64,000 nucleotides of DNA from Alcanivorax sp. REN37 (GTDB lineage Bacteria; Pseudomonadota; Gammaproteobacteria; Pseudomonadales; Alcanivoracaceae). Position numbers and translations under genes: made by a program. The stretch covers positions 1,922,001-1,986,000 of the forward strand of contig NZ_JBGCUO010000001.1 of assembly GCF_041102775.1 (NCBI RefSeq), in the 5' to 3' direction. How positions within the stretch are numbered: position 1 is the stretch's first letter; every line of letters begins with the position of its first letter. The notes under the pieces were generated by a model. That model was not told the DNA's origin and searched no databases. It was given only the letters and a program-made list of their open reading frames with translations. This document shows positions 1-7,372 of this stretch, piece by piece.

Positions 1-419
1 CCGCGCTCGGCCAGGCTCTGCTGCCACACCTGCGGATCATCCATTTTGCGCGGCGCCTCCCACATGAAGTGGAACATGGTGTCGACATAGTCCTCGAAAC
101 AACCCAGTTCCTGCGCTGCCACCGCGCCACGCATCAGCAGCAGAGTGTTGAGCGGAAAGTGCGGGTTCATCTGGAACGGCAACTGGTGGCGAGCAACAAA
201 GCGGCGCATTTCCAACAGCCCGTACTGCAGTTTGCTTGGCACACCGGCGAACGCCAGCATCGGCGCCTGGTTACCGGTGGCCTTGAAAATGCCACCCAGT
301 AGGCACGGGGTGTACACCAGCTCGGCGCCGGTACGCTGCGCCAGCGCCGGCAGCACCTTGTGGCTCAGGTAGGCGTTGGGGCTGGCGAAATCAAAGATGA
401 ATTCAAGTGTTTGCGACAT
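1..419 (-). CDS. 2-hydroxychromene-2-carboxylate isomerase-like DsbA-family protein (3' end outside window)
   Basis: The first 139 residues are present; the gene runs off the left edge. The N-terminus MSQTLEFIFDFASPNAYLSH has the FDF-x-SPNAYL motif of the thioredoxin-fold HCCA isomerase (NahD-like) branch of the DsbA/GST-kappa superfamily, which uses glutathione as cofactor. A second typical stretch, GGIFKATGNQAP, follows near residue 48. There is no CxxC, so it is not a thiol oxidase. It lies 14 bp downstream of the SDR gene and is probably co-transcribed with it under the TetR-type regulator at 1328. The true substrate is unknown; homologues sit both in aromatic catabolism and in uncharacterised SDR/TetR clusters. 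Confidence 0.8.
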   Translation of the reverse strand, partial: MSQTLEFIFDFASPNAYLSHKVLPALAQRTGAELVYTPCLLGGIFKATGNQAPMLAFAGVPSKLQYGLLEMRRFVARHQLPFQMNPHFPLNTLLLMRGAVAAQELGCFEDYVDTMFHFMWEAPRKMDDPQVWQQSLAER

Positions 420-433
420 GACGGGCTCTCCAG

Positions 434-1180
434 TCACCATTTTTCCATGTAAGGGCGCAGGTCCAGCTCGTGGGTCCAGGCATCCCGGGGCTGGCAATGC
501 AAATGCCAATAGTTGTCGGCGATGTGCTCGGGCTTGAGCACGCCGTCGAGGGGCTTCTTGCGCGCGTAATCGTCTGGGAAATTGTCACGGATGAAGGCGG
601 TATCGATGGAGCCGTCTACCACCACGTGGGCCACGTGCACACCGCGCGGACCAAGCTCGCGGGCCATACTCTGTGCCAGCGCTCGCAGCGCATGTTTAGC
701 ACCCGCGAAAGCGCCAAAGTAGGCGCCGCCACGCAGTGAGGCGGTGGCGCCGGTAAACAGCAAGGTGCCGCGCTCACGGGTGACCATGCGTCGAGCCACT
801 TCGCGGCCGCACAGGAAAGCGGAAAAACATGCCATTTCCCAAATCTTGAAATACTTGCGCGCGGTTTCATCGAGAATCGATGACGGTACGTTGGCACCGA
901 TGTTGAACACCATCACTTCGATCGGGCCTTGGTCACGCTCGATGGTTTCGATCAACTCCACCACCTGTTCCTCACGGCGGGCATCCACCCCAAAGGCGTA
1001 GGCGCGACCGCCTTCAGCCTCGATCGCCGCCACCAGCGGCTGCAGCTTCTCGGCATCGCGACGCACTACGCAGGCGGTATAGCCCTCCCGAGCGAAACGC
1101 TGGGCAATAGCACCGCCGGTGGCATCGCCGGCGCCGATCACCAGCACTACACCGGGCTGTTTGGACGTTGATTCGGGCAT
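434..1180 (-). CDS. SDR-family oxidoreductase with degenerate active site
   Basis: A 248-residue short-chain dehydrogenase/reductase fold protein. The Rossmann glycine motif is atypical (VIGAGDATGG instead of TGxxxGxG). At the usual YxxxK site I read FAGAK (within YFGAFAGAKHALR), so the catalytic Tyr is Phe although the Lys is kept. The C-terminus HELDLRPYMEKW is characteristic of one uncharacterised SDR subfamily. I chose the start at 1180 because GGAG lies 8 nt upstream; longer versions beginning at 1192 or 1237 would read through the operator at 1195-1210. It heads a two-gene operon with the HCCA isomerase-like gene and is divergent from a TetR gene. Reaction unknown; classical dehydrogenase chemistry is doubtful. 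Confidence 0.85.
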   Translation of the reverse strand: MPESTSKQPGVVLVIGAGDATGGAIAQRFAREGYTACVVRRDAEKLQPLVAAIEAEGGRAYAFGVDARREEQVVELIETIERDQGPIEVMVFNIGANVPSSILDETARKYFKIWEMACFSAFLCGREVARRMVTRERGTLLFTGATASLRGGAYFGAFAGAKHALRALAQSMARELGPRGVHVAHVVVDGSIDTAFIRDNFPDDYARKKPLDGVLKPEHIADNYWHLHCQPRDAWTHELDLRPYMEKW

Positions 1181-1194
1181 CTCACGCTCCATGA

Positions 1195-1210
1195 CTAAAC
1201 GATCGTTTAG
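1195..1210. promoter_or_regulatory. Perfect 16-bp palindrome, probable TetR operator
   Basis: CTAAACGATCGTTTAG is its own reverse complement and lies 14 bp upstream of the SDR start, in the divergent region shared with the TetR gene. A related CGTTTA half-site recurs at 1260-1265 next to the smaller palindrome GAACGTTC. Position and symmetry suggest autoregulated repression by the adjacent TetR protein; binding is inferred. Confidence 0.7.
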
Positions 1211-1327
1211 GACGCTACACTGTGCACCCTCGAACACCTTGTCAAGGCTTTCATGAACGTTCGTTTACAAAACCCGCGCCAAGGCTCATTCTCGTTCGAC
1301 TTGGAGCACGGAGCAGAGCCTGATCCC

Positions 1328-1909
1328 ATGCGCTACGACGACACCCACAAGCAGCACACCCGCCAACGCCTACTGCAGGCAAGCGCGGCGGTACTCAAGG
1401 CACAGGGTTTCAGTGCCACCGGCGTGGATCGGTTAATGCAGGCGGCCGGCCTGTCCGGCGGCGCACTCTATGCCTATTACCCATCCAAAAACGCGTTACT
1501 GGCGGCGGTAGTAGAAAACGAAGTGTTGAGCGGCCACTCACGACTAACACCGGAGCGGGGTTCGGTGACGGAGTCCCTCCGACACCTGTTGCGCCAGTAC
1601 CTCAGCCTGTCTCATGTCCAACACCCGGAGCTGGGCTGCCTGCTGCCAGCGTTGGCGGCGGAATTGTCGCGTGCACCGCAGGACGTCCAGGCGTTGCTGG
1701 ACCGTGCCAATGAGCTGTTTGTCGCCCATTGGGCGCCGCGCCTTGGCAGCCGTACCGACGCCCAATTCCTGATCACCCAATTGGTCGGATCAGTGTTGTT
1801 GGCACGCATGAGTAACGACCCAGAACGTCAGCGAGAAATTCTCAATGCCAGCAAACAAAAACTGACCGATATGTTCCTAGCGCCGGGGCGGCTACCGGAG
1901 CCCGTCTGA
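1328..1909 (+). CDS. TetR/AcrR-family transcriptional regulator
   Basis: A 193-residue one-component repressor. The N-terminal helix-turn-helix includes TRQRLLQASAAVLKAQGFSATGVDRLMQAAGLSGGALYAYYPSKNAL-type spacing (roughly residues 10-60), and the C-terminal helical ligand domain has no recognisable ligand signature. The in-frame ATG at 1253 is less likely: it would add 25 residues without homology to the family's usual start and would lie over promoter sequence. The chosen ATG matches the common MRYD-like start just before the HTH. Divergent from the SDR gene across a palindromic operator, so probably its repressor. Confidence 0.88.
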   Translation: MRYDDTHKQHTRQRLLQASAAVLKAQGFSATGVDRLMQAAGLSGGALYAYYPSKNALLAAVVENEVLSGHSRLTPERGSVTESLRHLLRQYLSLSHVQHPELGCLLPALAAELSRAPQDVQALLDRANELFVAHWAPRLGSRTDAQFLITQLVGSVLLARMSNDPERQREILNASKQKLTDMFLAPGRLPEPV

Positions 1910-1940
1910 GCGGCGTACCGAAACCGTGGCTCGGGCAGAA

Positions 1941-1973
1941 AAAGAAAAAGCCGCATGATGCGGCTTTTTCTTT
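1941..1973. terminator. Bidirectional intrinsic terminator
   Basis: AAAGAAAAAGCCGCA and TGCGGCTTTTTCTTT form a 15-bp stem around a 3-nt loop, with A and T tracts on either side. It sits between convergent genes (the TetR gene and the solute-binding protein gene) and should terminate both. Confidence 0.85.
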
Positions 1974-1995
1974 GCTTGCCGAGATCAGACCGGGA

Positions 1996-3021
1996 TCACC
2001 AGTCGATCTCGCGGCGGTCAGAGCATTCTGCCCGGCCACCGTCAACACGGCAGCGGATGTTACGCAGCAGAGTCATCATCTCTTTGTTGAACAGACCTTC
2101 CTTGGTCATCTCTACGCGCGCATCGCGCATCATTTCGTCATAACGCTCGCGGTCCGGATCGGAAATGCGGATCCACCATTTTTCCGGGATGCCAGCATCG
2201 AACTGCTCGATCAGGCGCATGGCTCGCGGCAACACGGTCTGGCCGAAGTAGCTGCGTGACCAGTCACCGAACTCATCACCAAAGCGGCCGTTACGCGCAA
2301 TCAGCTGCATCGACAGCTGACCCAACACATAGTCCACCACCCCACCATTCGGCTCCATGCCCTTGTAGAGCTCAAGCCCTGCGTAGGCCATGGCGGGCGC
2401 GAAGCAGATGTCCACCGAGTGGTTGTTGAAACGCCCAGCGAAGTTGGAAATGTCAGACATCACCGGTGTCATGCCGACGCTGGCCGCCATGCGCGCCTGG
2501 GTCACATCGTATTCCAACACCGAGATCGATTTGCCGGCCAGATGGTTCACGGTGTTCATGTTGTGATCTTTCACGAACAGGTAAGTGGCGCCGGCCGGCA
2601 TCACCCCCATGATCTCGTAGCTGCTGCCGCGCAAGCTCTCCTTGATCTTGGGGTTATTGCTGCCGAGCACCTGCATCACCATGCGGGTGACGTCATAGTT
2701 CGGCATCGAACCGATCGAGTCCATCGATCCGGTGAAGGTGTTGAAGTGTTTACCACGGATGCCGGTGATCGCCGCCATGTCGCATTGGTTGGCCTTCAGG
2801 TCTTCCGCCGCGATGTTTTCATCGGTGTAAGCCTTGAGCTTGAGCGCATAGCCCTGCGCCTGCGCCGCCGCCGCGTAGTCCTTCATCACGTTGTAGACGT
2901 CACCGCTGCTACCAAGGATGTCGAACACGCACAGCAGACGCTCTTCCGCCGCTTGAGCAGCGCTGGAAAACGGCAGCATTACGGCTGCTGCCATGGCCAT
3001 CAATCCCTTGCTAAATCGCAT
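1996..3021 (-). CDS. Putative periplasmic solute-binding protein, AdeT1/2-like
   Basis: A 341-residue secreted protein. The signal peptide MRFSKGLMAMAAAVMLPFSSAAQA is probably cleaved after AQA. The mature part (LLCVFDILGSSGDVYNVMKDYAAAAQAQG and following) resembles the putative solute-binding family that includes Acinetobacter AdeT, distantly related to TRAP-type periplasmic binding proteins. A GGAG site lies 7 nt before the chosen ATG at 3021. It is downstream of, and in the same orientation as, a TatT-like lipoprotein (61-bp gap), a pairing that suggests a shared periplasmic uptake or sensing role. No DctQ/DctM permease genes are nearby, so the membrane partner is encoded elsewhere or absent. 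Ligand unknown. Confidence 0.75.
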   Translation of the reverse strand: MRFSKGLMAMAAAVMLPFSSAAQAAEERLLCVFDILGSSGDVYNVMKDYAAAAQAQGYALKLKAYTDENIAAEDLKANQCDMAAITGIRGKHFNTFTGSMDSIGSMPNYDVTRMVMQVLGSNNPKIKESLRGSSYEIMGVMPAGATYLFVKDHNMNTVNHLAGKSISVLEYDVTQARMAASVGMTPVMSDISNFAGRFNNHSVDICFAPAMAYAGLELYKGMEPNGGVVDYVLGQLSMQLIARNGRFGDEFGDWSRSYFGQTVLPRAMRLIEQFDAGIPEKWWIRISDPDRERYDEMMRDARVEMTKEGLFNKEMMTLLRNIRCRVDGGRAECSDRREIDW

Positions 3022-3082
3022 GATTTTCTCCGGATGTGGGCAAGGCGCCGCCGGACCCTCCCGGCGGCGCGTGAGGCGGGGT

Positions 3083-4150
3083 TCAGAGCAGGTCGTCGAT
3101 GTTGATATCGTTTTGCGGGCCCTGGTCATCCCAGAACGTACCAAGACCGTCGAACGGCGTGCGCTTGCCGGTGGCTTCGGTCCACAGACGGTCAGAAATG
3201 CCGGTGATCATGAACTCGGCGATGCTGTCCATCATGCGGTAGTCGGCGTTCAGGTCCTTACCGTGGGCGGCGAAGCCGCGAATACCGGCGCGCACATCAT
3301 CCATGTCGCCGGTGCCGTAGGTGGACACCACATACAGCACGCTGGCTAGCCGCACACCGCTCTGATAGCCCTGTGCCGCCGCTTGGCGCAACTCGGCCTT
3401 GGCGTCGACGCCATCCGGCGCAATCATCGGCAGCGTATTCCAGAGCGCCGCACGCACGCCCATCGGTACACCCCACCATTTCTCGTTGTCGAGGCAACCC
3501 GCAGCCCGTTCCACCTTAGCGGCGATGTCACGTGGCACGCCCAGCGAACCGTCGGCGACGGCGTCGTTAAGCACCGCCTGCACACCACTGAGCAAACCGG
3601 TCATGAACACCACTTCATCGAAGTCGGAGCGCAGGCGCGGGCAGTCCTTGGGCCCGTCCACCTCACCGTAGTAGTCGACCATGCGTTGGTAAGCCGCATA
3701 TTGGCGCTGGGCCGACACGGCGGCGTAGCGTTTCTGCAGGGCACGGGCATCCTGGGCAGACACCACATCGCCGGCGCGCATCTCACGCAGGTAACGCAGT
3801 TCTTGCTCCCAGGCCTTGCCGTCGGAACAGGTGGCCGCCAGCGTGTTCACCAGCACCGCCAGCCGGCCCGGCTTGGCACCCACCGACTCGAACGAGCTGA
3901 GGAACGGCGTGAAGCCTTCGCCGGTGGCGCAGGCCATGCCAATATCGTCGTATTGCAGCAGGTAGGGCGTCATTTCGGCGCGACCGAAGTTGACGAGGAT
4001 GTCACCGGTGGTCTTGTAAACCGCGGTACAACCTTGCATCGCCATCAGGGCAGCAGCCACTCCCCAGACGCGCCATCCGCGCAGGCGCGGCTTGCGGTCG
4101 GAGCTCGCACCGGCCACCTCCTGTTTACGGAACATAGAATGTAGCGTCAT
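3083..4150 (-). CDS. TatT-like (TRAP transporter T-component family) lipoprotein
   Basis: A 355-residue exported protein. A basic N-terminus is followed by a hydrophobic stretch (VWGVAAALMAMQGC) ending in a Cys near residue 41, a lipoprotein-type signal whose lipobox (MQGC) is imperfect. The mature part is predicted to be all-helical, starting with YDDIGMACATGEGFTPFLSSF, which resembles the T-component (TatT) family of TRAP-associated TPR-like lipoproteins. The start at 4150 is supported by GGAGAG 7 nt upstream. It precedes the AdeT-like binding protein in a likely two-gene operon. TatT proteins are known from spirochaetes as partners of TRAP binding proteins; the role here is inferred from family and neighbour. 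Confidence 0.65.
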   Translation of the reverse strand: MTLHSMFRKQEVAGASSDRKPRLRGWRVWGVAAALMAMQGCTAVYKTTGDILVNFGRAEMTPYLLQYDDIGMACATGEGFTPFLSSFESVGAKPGRLAVLVNTLAATCSDGKAWEQELRYLREMRAGDVVSAQDARALQKRYAAVSAQRQYAAYQRMVDYYGEVDGPKDCPRLRSDFDEVVFMTGLLSGVQAVLNDAVADGSLGVPRDIAAKVERAAGCLDNEKWWGVPMGVRAALWNTLPMIAPDGVDAKAELRQAAAQGYQSGVRLASVLYVVSTYGTGDMDDVRAGIRGFAAHGKDLNADYRMMDSIAEFMITGISDRLWTEATGKRTPFDGLGTFWDDQGPQNDINIDDLL

Positions 4151-4451
4151 GCCAGAACTCTCCTTCGTTCTTATTCGTTTCTATTATTTTTGGGTGTGAT
4201 GCGGGATCCCGCCCGTCACGTCACAGCAGGCAGCAACTGCGAACTGGATCAACAATGCAGGCTAGTGCGCCAAACCCGAAACGGGAACGCAATTTGGTGA
4301 AAAGCAGCTTTTCGTTTCAGGCGACTTGGCCGGGGATCGGACAGGACTGAGCACCGGGCTTGGCATCATTGCCCCGCCCGGCGCGCTTGTGCGGAAAAGC
4401 TGGCATTCAGGATTGCCCGGTAATGGCGCAAAAAGGCATGAAATGGGCGTT
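4151..4451. other. Intergenic region upstream of the TatT-like gene
   Basis: About 300 bp without a convincing gene. The part nearest the TatT-like start (about 4151-4195) is AT-rich and carries its GGAGAG ribosome-binding site, so the promoter probably lies there. The remainder is downstream of the minus-strand promoter and beyond the end of the glycosylase gene; I see no clear terminator hairpin or repeat in it. Confidence 0.5.
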
Positions 4452-5114
4452 TTAGCCCACCGTCATCGCCAGCGTCTGCGAAATATGGGCCTGGGCCAGA
4501 CCACTTTGCTGTTGCCAGTGGTTGATAGCGTCCTGCGCCGCACGCCGGTCACGTTGGCTGCTGAGGCCAGTGACCAGTCCACGGGCGGTGAGCGCCGCGA
4601 GCACATCGTCGGTGGGCATCCAGCTGTCCTTGCCGACCATGCGCAAAAATGCCGGTGCCGAGCGACCGCCGAGGCTGCGCGCCCGGCGGCTCAGTAAGTG
4701 CCACAGACCGACGGTGTCATCCGCCGGCCACTGTGCCAACAACTGGCCCATGCTGCCGTACTCACGGGCGATGTCGAGCATAAATTGGGCGTTGGGGCGG
4801 ATACTGGCCATCTTGCGGCCATGGCGGATCAGAGCCGGGTCGCGCAGTCGTTCATCGAGCATGGCATCCGGCATCAACACCAGCTTTTGCGGCTCGAAAT
4901 CAAAGAACGCCTGCTCAAACGCGGGCCAGCGGCGATCCACCACCGCGTGGGTCATGCCGGCCCGGAACACCCGGCGTGTCAGTGCAGACAGGTAGTGCGC
5001 GTCACTGCGCGACGCCAGCGTGGCGGCGTCGACCACCGTCACCCAGCGAGCGCGCACCGCGGCGGCGCCGTGGCGGCGCTCCGCCAGCGCCATGATGTCG
5101 TCCCAGGGCGTCAT
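4452..5114 (-). CDS. DNA-3-methyladenine glycosylase I-like (Tag-family) protein
   Basis: A 220-residue protein related to the HhH-GPD-type Tag glycosylases (COG2818-like), with the typical middle block [21 protein letters not shown], then [20 protein letters not shown]. Classical Tag enzymes carry a zinc site and a YHDxEWG motif near the N-terminus; this protein has no cysteine and I see no YHDxEWG, so it is a divergent subgroup whose glycosylase activity is uncertain. The start ATG overlaps the msrB stop as ATGA, implying translational coupling and expression together with oxidative-damage repair. Confidence 0.7.
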   Translation of the reverse strand: MTPWDDIMALAERRHGAAAVRARWVTVVDAATLASRSDAHYLSALTRRVFRAGMTHAVVDRRWPAFEQAFFDFEPQKLVLMPDAMLDERLRDPALIRHGRKMASIRPNAQFMLDIAREYGSMGQLLAQWPADDTVGLWHLLSRRARSLGGRSAPAFLRMVGKDSWMPTDDVLAALTARGLVTGLSSQRDRRAAQDAINHWQQQSGLAQAHISQTLAMTVG

Positions 5115-5506
5115 GCGTCGGGCTTCAATTGCAGGCTGGCAGAGTTGATGCAGTAGCGTTGGCCGGTGGGCGCCGGGCCGTCCGGGAACACATGGCCCAA
5201 ATGGGCTTCGCAGCGCGCGCACAGCACCTCCACGCGACGCATGCCATGGCTGTGGTCGACGCGCTCTTCAATGCCCTCCTCCGCCAACGGCGCGTAGAAG
5301 CTCGGCCAGCCGCTGCCGGAGTCATATTTAGTGTCGGCATCGAACAGCGGCGCACCGCAACAAGTGCAGCAATAAGTGCCGGGATCGGTGGTGTGGTAGT
5401 AGCGGCCGGTGAACGGCGGCTCGGTACCGTGCTGACGGGTAATGCGAAACGTGTCGGGGTCCAGTTCCTGCTGCCATTGCTGCAGCGACTTGCGTACTTT
5501 CTCCAT
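5111..5506 (-). CDS. msrB: Peptide-methionine (R)-S-oxide reductase MsrB
   Basis: 131 residues. Reduces the R-epimer of methionine sulfoxide in proteins using thioredoxin. Two CxxC zinc pairs are visible (CTCC near residue 48 and CARC near residue 97), the [12 protein letters not shown] signature, and the catalytic Cys in RYCINSASL near residue 118. Start preceded by GGAGGAA. It is the first gene of a two-gene operon with the Tag-like protein and is divergent from alaA, with about 110 bp between the two starts. Confidence 0.95.
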   Translation of the reverse strand: MEKVRKSLQQWQQELDPDTFRITRQHGTEPPFTGRYYHTTDPGTYCCTCCGAPLFDADTKYDSGSGWPSFYAPLAEEGIEERVDHSHGMRRVEVLCARCEAHLGHVFPDGPAPTGQRYCINSASLQLKPDA

Positions 5507-5619
5507 CGTTTCCTCCTCGGCGGATCAGCGGGCGGTGGGCACCGGGGGCTCGATATACAGGGGCCGGACCGGCAAGGTAGAATGCCCGCCCCACTCCACT
5601 CTGACTAGGCCCAGTTCCC

Positions 5620-6846
5620 ATGAGCACGGTAAAACCAGCGATCCAGAAATCGGAGAAGCTGAAAGGTGTCTGTTACGACATTCGTGGTCCGGTGCTGCGC
5701 GAAGCGAACCGCATGGAAGAAGATGGTCAGCGCATCATCAAGCTGAACATCGGTAACCCGGCGCCATTCGGCTTTGAAGCGCCGGACGAGATCCTGCACG
5801 ACGTGATCCGCAACCTGCCCGACTCCAGTGGTTACAGCCACTCCAAGGGGCTGTTCCCGGCGCGTAAGGCGATCATGCAGTACTGCCAAGAAAAGGGCAT
5901 CGCCAACGTCACGGTGGACGACATCATCCTCGGCAACGGCGTGTCCGAGCTGATCGTGATGGCAATGCAGGCGCTGCTCAACGACGACGATGAAGTGCTG
6001 CTGCCGGCGCCGGATTACCCGTTGTGGACTGCAGCTGTACGCCTCGCCGGGGGCATGCCGGTGCATTACCTGTGCGATGAGGACAACGATTGGCAGCCGT
6101 CGATCGAAGATATCCGCATGCGCATCACCCCGCGCACCCGCGCGCTGGTGATCATCAACCCGAACAACCCCACCGGTGCCAACTACAGCCGCGAACTGCT
6201 GCTGGAGATGCTACAGGTAGCGCGCGAGCACGACCTGATCGTGTTTGCCGACGAGATCTACGACAAGATCCTGTACGACGGCGAAGAACACATCGCCATG
6301 GCATCGCTGGCCGAGGATGTGCTGTGCGTGTCGTTCGGCGGACTCAGCAAGAACTACCGCGCCGCCGGCTTCCGCTCGGGTTGGATGATCATCTCTGGCG
6401 CCAAAAAACGCGCCACGGGTTACATCGAAGGGCTGGAAATGCTGGCCTCGATGCGCCTGTGCGCCAACGTGCCGTCACAGCACGCAATCCAGACCGCGCT
6501 GGGTGGCTATCAGAGCATCGACGACTTGGTGAAACCCGGCGGCCGCCTCTACCGCCAGCGTGATCTCGCTTGGAAGCTGCTCAACGAAATTCCCGGCGTG
6601 TCCTGCGTAAAACCGAAGTCCGCGCTTTATCTGTTCCCCCGCCTCGACCCGGAAATGTACCCGATCGAGGACGACGAACAGTTCGCGCTGGATCTGCTGC
6701 GCAAGGAAAAAGTGCTGATTGTGCAAGGTTCAGCGTTCAACTGGCCGGGCACCGATCACTTCCGCATTGTGCTGCTGCCGTCGGCGGATGACTTGGTAGA
6801 AGCGATCAGCCGCATCGGTCGCTACCTCGCCAGCATCCGTCGCTGA
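5620..6846 (+). CDS. alaA: Glutamate-pyruvate aminotransferase AlaA
   Basis: 408 residues, a class I/II PLP-dependent aminotransferase. The N-terminal IQKSEKLKGVCYDIRGPV and the lengthy match to E. coli AlaA (YfbQ) layout are clear. The PLP-binding Lys is in FGGLSKNYRAAGFRSGW (about residue 240), with the Asn/Asp/Tyr PLP contacts in INPNNPTGA and FADEIYDKI. It makes alanine from pyruvate and glutamate in the cytosol. A small protein gene follows after 17 bp and is probably co-transcribed. Confidence 0.93.
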   Translation: MSTVKPAIQKSEKLKGVCYDIRGPVLREANRMEEDGQRIIKLNIGNPAPFGFEAPDEILHDVIRNLPDSSGYSHSKGLFPARKAIMQYCQEKGIANVTVDDIILGNGVSELIVMAMQALLNDDDEVLLPAPDYPLWTAAVRLAGGMPVHYLCDEDNDWQPSIEDIRMRITPRTRALVIINPNNPTGANYSRELLLEMLQVAREHDLIVFADEIYDKILYDGEEHIAMASLAEDVLCVSFGGLSKNYRAAGFRSGWMIISGAKKRATGYIEGLEMLASMRLCANVPSQHAIQTALGGYQSIDDLVKPGGRLYRQRDLAWKLLNEIPGVSCVKPKSALYLFPRLDPEMYPIEDDEQFALDLLRKEKVLIVQGSAFNWPGTDHFRIVLLPSADDLVEAISRIGRYLASIRR

Positions 6847-6863
6847 CCATCGGGAGTCCCCAC

Positions 6864-7304
6864 GTGGCCGACCTGCATATCGACGATTTCTGCCGTGATG
6901 CCGCGTTGGTGCTCCTGCATCTTTACAGCAGCTTTCCCCGTCCGCTGAGCCTGTATGTCGAGGACATCTGCGGCCCGCAGTCAGTGGACGAGGTCGGCCT
7001 GCACTCCAAGCGCCACATGGCCTGCCTCGCCACCATGTTGTGGCTGGCAGAAGAAGGCTACCTGCGCCACGAAGGCCTGATTTACCAGGAAGGGATCGAG
7101 CAATCGGTACTGACCAGCAAGGCTTTCGTGCAGCTCAGCAGTTTGGCTGTCACAGCCGACCGGCGGTGGGTGGACCAACTGCGCGAGACCTGGCGCGGCG
7201 GTCACTCCGAGGCACTGTCACTGCTGGTGCACCAGTTCATCGCGCTGCCGGGCGCGGTGCCAGCGCCAGCCTCACGGCCTACACCCCGTCGCGACACGCA
7301 CTGA
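6864..7304 (+). CDS. Conserved hypothetical protein
   Basis: 146 residues starting at GTG, with GGGAG about 8 nt upstream. The protein is largely helical with a compact pattern (LYVEDICGPQSVDEVGLHSKRHMACLATMLWLAEEGYLRHEG) that looks like a winged-helix-type module, and a Pro/Arg-rich tail. I do not recognise a named family. It follows alaA by 17 bp in the same direction, so it may share its mRNA. There is no signal peptide or membrane segment. Confidence 0.65.
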   Translation: MADLHIDDFCRDAALVLLHLYSSFPRPLSLYVEDICGPQSVDEVGLHSKRHMACLATMLWLAEEGYLRHEGLIYQEGIEQSVLTSKAFVQLSSLAVTADRRWVDQLRETWRGGHSEALSLLVHQFIALPGAVPAPASRPTPRRDTH

Positions 7305-7372
7305 ACTCTCGCCACGCCCTAGCACCCGCTAGCACAAACTTCGCGCCTGACCGTCGCCAGAGCGCCCCCCTT

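Noticed and set aside
434-1237. Longer start of the first SDR at 1237
   Set aside because: It would include the operator palindrome in coding sequence; the internal ATG at 1180 has a GGAG site and fits the family.
4326-4697. Possible 123-residue gene on the plus strand
   Set aside because: It has no ribosome-binding site and most of it is antisense to the Tag-like gene; the translation looks like random high-GC frame.
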